The notes under the pieces: generated by a model
Databases searched by the model: none
Seen by the model: only the letters and a program-made list of their open reading frames with translations
What the model was told of the DNA's origin: nothing
Source of the DNA: an uncultured Bacillota bacterium
GTDB lineage: Bacteria; Bacillota_I; Bacilli_A; RF39; UBA660
Length of the DNA stretch: 5,947 bases
Reading direction: 5' to 3'
Assembly (NCBI GenBank): GCA_947179265.1
Contig: CAMXBB010000093.1
Location: forward strand, 1 to 5,947
Program-made: the position numbers and the translations under genes
Shown: positions 5,113-5,947 of the stretch, piece by piece
How positions within the stretch are numbered: the first letter of the stretch is position 1
Layout of the letters: every line of letters begins with the position of its first letter

Positions 5113-5947
5113 TTATAATTCAATCAATTCGTATTCACGAGAACCAATACCTAAATCAGATGCTGCTTCAATAGTATGTATTCCATTACGTGAGTTAATT
5201 CTTTCAAGTAAATGATCACGACCGGGATCTTTAGATGCTTCAACCAAATCAATGCATGCTTGATCAATAGCTACTGGATCTAATGATGCTAAGATACCAA
5301 TATCAGCAATACAAGGGTCTTCAGCAACGACACAACAATCACAATCAACACTCATATTACACATAACGTTGATATAAGCAATATTACCTTCAAACTTTTT
5401 AGCAACACTACTAGCCGCATCAGCCATAGCTTCCAAGAATTTTAATTGATCAACTTGGAACATATCATCGAACGATCCAATCTCTTTACCTACACAATGA
5501 ATATAGCGTTTTCCTTTACCAGATGAAACTCCAATCGATAATTGTTTTAAAGCTCCACCATATCCACCCATTGGATGTCCTTTAAAATGTGATAATACTA
5601 ACATTGAATCATAATTATTAATATGACTTCCAACATAGTTTTTCTTAATAACTTTTCCATTTGGTATTTCTAAAGTTATATCATCTTCACTATCCATGAT
5701 ATCAACATTAAAGTGTTCACTCCAACCATGTTCTTTCATTAAAGCTTCGTGCTTTTCAGTAGTATCTCTTGCTCCATCATAAGCTGTATTACATTCTACT
5801 ACTGTACCATTAACATGCTCAACTATATCTTTTACCATCTCAGGTCTTAAATAATTTTGATTACCTTTTTCACCTGAATGTAATTTAACTGCTACTCTTC
5901 CTTTTAATTCGATATTAAGCTCATCAAATACCTTAACAATATTATCT
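5113..5947 (-). CDS. DUF362 domain protein, 5' end outside window
   Basis: The frame runs in from the right edge and ends at TAA (5113-5115), giving 277 visible residues. An internal ATG at 5838 is not the start, because 36 further in-frame codons upstream (including GRVAVKLHSGEKGNQNYLRP) continue the family sequence. Numbered from that internal Met, DUF362 marks are NGTVVECNTAY (10-20), MLVLSHFKGHPMGGYGGALK (79-98), a cysteine-rich NMSVDCDCC...DPC segment (161-176), ADIGILASLDPVAIDQACIDLV (178-199), and the end IHTIEAASDLGIGSREYELI. I see no ferredoxin-type CxxCxxCxxxC motif in the visible part. DUF362 proteins are often described as iron-sulfur-related but have no settled reaction, so none is assigned here. 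No signal peptide or membrane span is visible, though the N-terminus is missing. It converges on the 312-residue gene and shares its terminator; that arrangement gives no functional link. Confidence 0.92.
   Translation of the reverse strand, partial: DNIVKVFDELNIELKGRVAVKLHSGEKGNQNYLRPEMVKDIVEHVNGTVVECNTAYDGARDTTEKHEALMKEHGWSEHFNVDIMDSEDDITLEIPNGKVIKKNYVGSHINNYDSMLVLSHFKGHPMGGYGGALKQLSIGVSSGKGKRYIHCVGKEIGSFDDMFQVDQLKFLEAMADAASSVAKKFEGNIAYINVMCNMSVDCDCCVVAEDPCIADIGILASLDPVAIDQACIDLVEASKDPGRDHLLERINSRNGIHTIEAASDLGIGSREYELIEL

Noticed and set aside
5836..5838. ATG at 5838 as the start of the DUF362 gene
   Set aside because: The frame stays open to the window edge with family-like sequence upstream and there is no good Shine-Dalgarno before this ATG.
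1..5947. Mycoplasma-type genetic code (TGA = Trp)
   Set aside because: Tryptophans checked are TGG and no gene needs TGA read as sense; the only gene-ending TGA (2105-2107) is followed at once by TAG, so it gives no evidence either way.

Overview
The window is an AT-rich stretch of a low-GC Gram-positive (Bacillota) genome. The protein style (Lys/Asn/Ile-rich, clostridial or Bacilli-type Pss and Psd, a DUF362 protein) suits a gut-type clostridial, Erysipelotrichia or RF39-like lineage. I cannot place it more precisely. Tryptophan is written TGG in the genes checked and all the genes stay open under the standard bacterial code, so there is no sign of the Mycoplasma code.

From about 4000 down to 1 on the minus strand there is one tight operon of five genes with overlapping or nearly touching ends. 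In transcription order they are a PAP2-superfamily membrane protein, a multi-pass 'flippase-like' protein (the transmembrane domain of the lysyl-PG synthase family, without the synthase domain), CDP-diacylglycerol-serine phosphatidyltransferase (pssA), phosphatidylserine decarboxylase (psd), and a rhodanese-domain lipoprotein that runs off the left edge. PssA and Psd are the two consecutive steps to phosphatidylethanolamine. The other three proteins act in or on the same membrane. Shine-Dalgarno positions show that for psd, the PAP2 gene and the flippase gene the longest open frame begins too far upstream; the better starts lie 3 to 4 codons inside.

The 283-base gap at 3864-4146 separates this operon from a divergent gene. 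It holds a good candidate minus-strand promoter (extended -10, 17-base spacer) with an 8+8 base inverted repeat around its -35. The leader of roughly 130 nt can form two mutually exclusive hairpins. The plus-strand gene at 4147-5085 encodes a soluble, helical 312-residue protein of no family I can name. It ends at a compact hairpin terminator at 5087-5107, which also serves the converging gene on the right, a DUF362 protein cut by the right edge.

No RNA genes, mobile elements, CRISPR arrays or long repeats are visible. The most interesting parts are the phospholipid operon with its uncharacterised partners and the orphan 312-residue protein.
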